A DNA stretch of 9,388 nt from an uncultured Clostridia bacterium. GTDB taxonomy: Bacteria; Bacillota; Clostridia; Oscillospirales; Oscillospiraceae. Position numbers and translations under genes: made by a program. The stretch lies in the NCBI GenBank assembly GCA_947177005.1, contig CAMWSZ010000086.1, positions 1 through 9,388 on the forward strand. The letters are read 5' to 3'. A model generated the notes under the pieces. That model saw only the letters and a list, made by a program, of their open reading frames with translations, made no database searches and was not told the DNA's origin. Shown here piece after piece: positions 5,864 to 9,388 of the stretch (positions are counted from its first letter, which is position 1; every line of letters begins with the position of its first letter).

Positions 5864-8818
5864 TTATCCGATCAGATACCGGTAATTGTTCAGCACGGTG
5901 CTGATAAACACGTCGATTTCGGCAGGCAGGGAATTATCCCCGCTCATATCGACCTCTTCAACTTTGCCGTCCAGCCGCACGAGCACCTTATTGCCGTCCA
6001 GCGGGAGGAAACCGTTGTTTTCGGTACTCTCGTCGAACCCGGCTTTGTCATGGAACAGGGTGAACTTGTTCTTATACGGGGCACTGTCATAGGGACAGAA
6101 CACCAAACAATTGCCGCACTCGTTGCACATGCGGTCCACATGCAGAATCTGATGCCGGCCGTCGGGCAGCTTTACGACCACATTGGCCCGGTTCGGACAC
6201 ACATCCGCACAGGTCTGACAGACCACATTACAGCTCAGGCACCGGTCTCCCTCGGTCTTGGCGGACTCGCACAGAATGCCTTTCCGTGCAATTGCCTCCT
6301 CGCGGGTAGCGTGGGCGCGGCAGGGAATCCGGACCTTGTGCGCGTGGCCGGTCACTTCCGCGGCAAACGCGGCGGCGTCCGCGATGCCCTCGACCACGGT
6401 GGCGGGACCGCGGAAGGCGTCTCCGGCGGCATACACGCCAGACAGATTGGTCTGGAAGTCCGGACGGCCCTTTGCATCCACTTCCACGCCATAGGAGGCC
6501 AGCATCTCGCTGTCAACCTTTTCGCCCACAGCGGAAATGACCGTATCACAGGGGATCTCCACGGTCTCATCCGTCTCCACCGGCGCACGCCGTCCGCTGG
6601 CGTCGGGCTCGCCCAGCACCATTTTTTTGCAGATCAGCCTGCCGTCCTTCTGCTCTACGGGCGATACCAGTTCCAGGAATTTTACGCCATCGGCAATCGC
6701 CAGCTCCAGTTCCTCGGCATCGGCGGGCATGTACTTCTTTGTCCGGCGGTAGACCAGTGTGCTGCTCTCCGCGCCGGAACGCAGGGCCAGACGTGCGGCG
6801 TCCATTGCGGTATTGCCGCCGCCGATGACGGCCACATGTCCCAGTTTTTCCGTTTTGCCCTCTTTTACGCCGCGCATCCAAGCGATGACCGGCAGAACAT
6901 TGCCGGGAATGGCCAGACGGCCCGGTTTCCACGCGCCAATGGCAAACAGGATATGGGTATAGCCCTGTTTTTTCAGTTCGTCCACACTGGGGGCCTGCGT
7001 GTTCAGCCTGACCTCAACGCCCATGCGGCGCATGATTTCGGCATCCTTCTCAATGGCCCCGTCACTGATGCGGAAGCTGGGGATCACATGCCGGACAACG
7101 CCGCCCAAACTTGCCTCACGCTCAAACAGGGTGGTAGGAACGCCCTCGCGTGCGCAGAAATACGCCGCCGCCATACCGGTAGGACCGCCGCCGATAATAG
7201 CCGCTTTTTTCCCGTTGTCAACAGGCGCGGGGGTCTTGAGGGATTTCATCACCCGGTCATAGCCTCTCTCCGCCGCGACCAGCTTTGTGGCGCGGATCTG
7301 TACAGAGCGGTCATAGAAATTCCGGGTACACTTGTCCATGCAGTGGTGGGCGCAGATAGTACCGGTGATAAAGGGCAGGGGGTTCTTTTCCAGAATCACC
7401 CGCAGCGCTTTCGCGTATCTTCCCTGACGGCACAGCTCGATATACTCCGGGATATCCTGACCGATAGGACAGCCGCCCTTACAGGGAGCGGTAAAGCAGT
7501 CGATGAGGGGGACCTTTGCGGACAGCTTTCTGCGGGGCAGGGGTTTAATGGCCTTGACATGGTGCGGGTCTGACCGCACAGCCTCCGCCAGAGCCTCCAC
7601 CTTCGCAACATCTACGCCGGTAAAGGGTTCGAAACGCAGCTTTTCCAGTTTTTCCGCGATCTGTTTAAACCGCTGATACCCGCCGGGCTTGAGTTCGGTT
7701 GTCGCCATTGTGATAGGCCAGATATGGCAGTCAAAGAGCTTGTCGATGTTGAAGAAATCCGCGCCGCCGGAATAGCTGATGCGGAGTTTGCCGCCGAACT
7801 CGCGGCTGATTCTGCGGGCCATTTCAATGGTCAGGGGGAAGATGCTCTTTCCGGCCATGTACATCTCCTCGCTGGGCAGCTCGTTCCGGGTCACGTCCAC
7901 GGGGAAGGTATTGCTCAGCTTCAGGCCGAATTCCACGCCGTTTTCCGCTGCCAGCGCCTGCAAACGGCGGAACATGGGAACCGCGTCGCTGTACTGCAAA
8001 TCTTCCTGGAAATGGTGTTCGTCAAAGACGATGTAGTCGTAGCCCATGCCGTCCAGAATGGAGCGGGCGGATTCATAGCCCAGAATGGTGGGATTGCACT
8101 TGACAAAGGTATGGAAATGCTTCTCAGAGATCAGATAGGACGCGATCCGCTCGATTTCATCCGGCGGACAGCCGTGCAGGGTGGACAGGGTAACACTGTC
8201 TGAAATCTGGGCGGGGATTGTATCAATAAACGCGCTCTCGCCGGGGAACATCTCTTTCAGGACCCGGATGCACTCCTGGAAAATGGGGGTCTGGGAAGCG
8301 TCCTTCATTTCCCGCAGGTACTTATCGACTTTGGGGCCCTTCACGCCCTCCAGATCGTACCCGACTGACATATTAAAGATAAAGCCGTTGGGGTCGCCCA
8401 AGCCGTACACCTTCGCCAGAATCTTGCAGGCGCACCAAGCCTTCACATACTCCTCATACGCCTGCGGCACATACAGCTCTGTGGACCACTCGCAGTTATA
8501 GCATTCATCCTCCGCCAGAATGCAGGGGCGGTTGACGCAGGCAGCCAGCTCAGCGCCGTCCATTTTCTGGACGGTTTTCAGCTCAAAGAAACGTGCGCCG
8601 CCAAAGTAACTGGCAATGATATTTTGGGCCAGCTGGGTATTGGGGCCGGCAGCCGGTCCGAAGGGGGTTTCAATTTTCTCGCCGCCGAAGATAGGCAGGG
8701 ATTTTTCACCGCCGGTATAGGGCCGGTGTACGCCGAACACGGAACCCTCACGGTCATACTCCGTGGTGATCCAGGTCATCAGCTCTTTGAACGGGATAGG
8801 GATCATCAGCTCAGACAT
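5864..8818 (-). CDS. ygfK: YgfK-type flavin/iron-sulfur oxidoreductase (putative selenate reductase subunit)
   Basis: A cytoplasmic multidomain redox protein of 984 residues, near the E. coli YgfK length of about 1030. Residues 1-430 resemble a dihydroorotate-dehydrogenase-like FMN barrel (TPFGPAAGPNTQLAQN at 51-66, FFELKTVQKM at 77-86, YSGGADFF at 349-356). A GltD-like N-terminal iron-sulfur module follows with Cys441, 446, 450 and then 489, 493, 497. The FAD site IIGGGPTGMAAAY is at 541-553, the NAD(P)H site VIGGGNTAMDAARLA at 664-678, and the second FAD motif YAAGDAFRGPATVVEG at 796-811. A C-terminal two-cluster ferredoxin has cysteines at 860, 863, 867, 870, 874 and 898, 901, 904, 908. 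AAGGAG (8831-8826) lies seven bases before the ATG and fixes the start. The family is annotated as a selenate reductase subunit, but its context is purine/urate catabolism with selenium-dependent molybdenum hydroxylases, so a ring-reduction or electron-transfer role is more likely. The electron acceptor is not proven by sequence. Confidence 0.93.
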   Translation of the reverse strand: MSELMIPIPFKELMTWITTEYDREGSVFGVHRPYTGGEKSLPIFGGEKIETPFGPAAGPNTQLAQNIIASYFGGARFFELKTVQKMDGAELAACVNRPCILAEDECYNCEWSTELYVPQAYEEYVKAWCACKILAKVYGLGDPNGFIFNMSVGYDLEGVKGPKVDKYLREMKDASQTPIFQECIRVLKEMFPGESAFIDTIPAQISDSVTLSTLHGCPPDEIERIASYLISEKHFHTFVKCNPTILGYESARSILDGMGYDYIVFDEHHFQEDLQYSDAVPMFRRLQALAAENGVEFGLKLSNTFPVDVTRNELPSEEMYMAGKSIFPLTIEMARRISREFGGKLRISYSGGADFFNIDKLFDCHIWPITMATTELKPGGYQRFKQIAEKLEKLRFEPFTGVDVAKVEALAEAVRSDPHHVKAIKPLPRRKLSAKVPLIDCFTAPCKGGCPIGQDIPEYIELCRQGRYAKALRVILEKNPLPFITGTICAHHCMDKCTRNFYDRSVQIRATKLVAAERGYDRVMKSLKTPAPVDNGKKAAIIGGGPTGMAAAYFCAREGVPTTLFEREASLGGVVRHVIPSFRISDGAIEKDAEIMRRMGVEVRLNTQAPSVDELKKQGYTHILFAIGAWKPGRLAIPGNVLPVIAWMRGVKEGKTEKLGHVAVIGGGNTAMDAARLALRSGAESSTLVYRRTKKYMPADAEELELAIADGVKFLELVSPVEQKDGRLICKKMVLGEPDASGRRAPVETDETVEIPCDTVISAVGEKVDSEMLASYGVEVDAKGRPDFQTNLSGVYAAGDAFRGPATVVEGIADAAAFAAEVTGHAHKVRIPCRAHATREEAIARKGILCESAKTEGDRCLSCNVVCQTCADVCPNRANVVVKLPDGRHQILHVDRMCNECGNCLVFCPYDSAPYKNKFTLFHDKAGFDESTENNGFLPLDGNKVLVRLDGKVEEVDMSGDNSLPAEIDVFISTVLNNYRYLIG

Positions 8819-8825
8819 AATCGTT

Positions 8826-8831
8826 CTCCTT
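8826..8831 (-). promoter_or_regulatory. Ribosome binding site of ygfK
   Basis: AAGGAG on the minus strand lies seven bases from the ATG that ends at 8818. It selects this start over the in-frame methionine at residue 5. Confidence 0.85.
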
Positions 8832-8841
8832 ATATTATATG

Positions 8842-8857
8842 AATTAAGCGCTTGAAT
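8842..8857 (-). promoter_or_regulatory. cre-like palindrome in the ssnA-ygfK gap
   Basis: The 57 bp gap between ssnA and ygfK holds the palindrome AAGCGCTT (8846-8853). It matches the centre of LacI/CcpA-family operators (core AANCGNTT, full cre about TGAAANCGNTTTCA). The flanking TG and CA of a full cre site are missing, so the match is only to the core. It could be an operator for catabolite repression or for a local LacI-type regulator, or a chance palindrome in an AT-rich spacer. Confidence 0.25.
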
Positions 8858-8875
8858 CCGTTATAATTTGCCGGT

Positions 8876-9388
8876 TTAATACTGGCAGTGATTCAATTCG
8901 CCCCACAGCTTTTTGGATTCCTCCAGAATATGGGCGTTGACCGCCTCCTCATCCACACCGGTCAGTTCCCGGTCCTTCATCAGCAGCTTGCCGTTGCAAA
9001 TGGTGGTCTGGCACTGCCGTCCGGTCATACCGAAAAGCATGTGGCCGTCGATATTGGCGTCGGAGAAGGGGGTGAAGGGCTTGTAGTCCATGACGATCAC
9101 ATCCGCCGCCGCACCGGGGGCCAGACGTCCCAGAGGCACGCCGAAATATTTTTCACCAATCGCCGGATTATTCTTAAAGAGCATATCCGTGACCTCGCAC
9201 CAGCCCACATTGGGCAGACAGGCGTTGTGCCGCTGAATGGTCAGCGCAACCTTGATGCTCTCCAGCATATCGTTCGTATAGGCGTCGGTGCCCAAGCCGA
9301 CGGTTATGCCCCGTTTCATCAGCTGCAACACCGGGGAACAGCCCACAGCGTTGCCCATATTGCTCTCCGGGTTGTTGACGCACATGGT
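8876..9388 (-). CDS. ssnA: Putative aminohydrolase SsnA, C-terminal part (5' end beyond window)
   Basis: The last roughly 171 residues of an SsnA-type metal-dependent amidohydrolase (E. coli SsnA is about 440 residues); the frame runs open into the window edge. Seen here are the conserved VNNPESNMGNAVG segment, and GLGTDAYTND with the aspartate expected to be the final metal-binding and catalytic residue of the amidohydrolase barrel (codon 9286-9284). The C-terminal beta-sandwich return follows (PLGRLAPGAAADVIVMDY and ICNGKLLMKDRELT). Family relatives deaminate or hydrolyse cyclic amidines and guanine-like rings. In the anaerobic purine/urate gene set SsnA is thought to act on a ring or ring-opened purine intermediate, but the exact substrate is not readable here. 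The metal-binding HxH and other N-terminal ligands are outside the window. It is followed 57 bp later by ygfK on the same strand with no terminator between, so they form one operon. The apparent ATG at 9385 is an internal methionine, not a start. Confidence 0.9.
   Translation of the reverse strand, partial: TMCVNNPESNMGNAVGCSPVLQLMKRGITVGLGTDAYTNDMLESIKVALTIQRHNACLPNVGWCEVTDMLFKNNPAIGEKYFGVPLGRLAPGAAADVIVMDYKPFTPFSDANIDGHMLFGMTGRQCQTTICNGKLLMKDRELTGVDEEAVNAHILEESKKLWGELNHCQY

Noticed and set aside
5810..7573. A 587-codon open frame on the plus strand, antisense to ygfK
   Set aside because: It is the shadow of a GC-biased gene on the other strand. It has no family motif, low-complexity His/Gly/Ala-rich content and no ribosome binding site, while ygfK on the minus strand has clear cofactor motifs through the whole region.
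8834..8839. TATAAT on the minus strand just upstream of ygfK as a promoter -10 box
   Set aside because: No acceptable -35 box is found 16 to 18 bases upstream, and transcription would start inside the ribosome binding site. Read-through from ssnA explains ygfK expression better.
9383..9385. ATG at the right edge as the start of a small 169-residue protein
   Set aside because: The frame stays open to the window end, and the sequence starts in the middle of a conserved SsnA segment, so this is a truncated C-terminal fragment.
1..9388. CRISPR arrays, tRNA or rRNA genes, insertion sequences, selenocysteine (in-frame TGA) sites
   Set aside because: No regularly spaced repeats, cloverleaf-like segments, transposase motifs or terminal inverted repeats were seen. 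The ygfK frame and the visible ssnA frame contain no internal stop that would suggest selenocysteine.

Overview
The window looks like chromosomal DNA from an anaerobic Firmicute, most likely of the Clostridia/Oscillospiraceae type. The reasons are Firmicutes-like PheS/PheT sequences, strong AGGAGG-type ribosome binding sites, moderately high GC in the large genes, and a YgfK/SsnA pair typical of gut anaerobes that degrade purines. This placement is inferred from protein style; no marker gene in the window proves it.

Layout. Plus strand, 3-3755: a pheS-pheT operon for the two subunits of phenylalanyl-tRNA synthetase, closed by a strong intrinsic terminator (3774-3810). Plus strand, 3840-5803: a recognisable sigma-A-type promoter followed by two membrane protein genes. 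These are an AI-2E/PerM-family transporter and a TraX-family protein whose start codon directly follows the transporter's stop. A GC-rich hairpin (5826-5859) separates them from a convergent minus-strand operon. Minus strand, 9388-5864: the 3' part of ssnA (metal-dependent amidohydrolase, cut by the window edge), then ygfK, a large flavin/iron-sulfur oxidoreductase. No gene-free stretch exceeds 300 bases; the longest gap is 161 bp (3756-3916) and holds the terminator, a promoter and a ribosome binding site.

How the genes work together. PheS and PheT form the essential alpha2beta2 synthetase that charges tRNA-Phe. SsnA and YgfK belong to the anaerobic purine/urate and selenium-dependent molybdenum hydroxylase gene set; the rest of that set probably lies past the right edge. 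The transporter and TraX pair are probably co-transcribed, but no substrate can be assigned.

The most unusual feature is in pheT. The product is 899 residues, about 100 longer than ordinary bacterial PheT. The extra length can be aligned by eye to the preceding tRNA-binding (OB-fold) domain, as a diverged tandem duplication in which each copy has kept different conserved motifs. A second point of interest is that YgfK contains the cofactor modules of dihydropyrimidine dehydrogenase in a different order.
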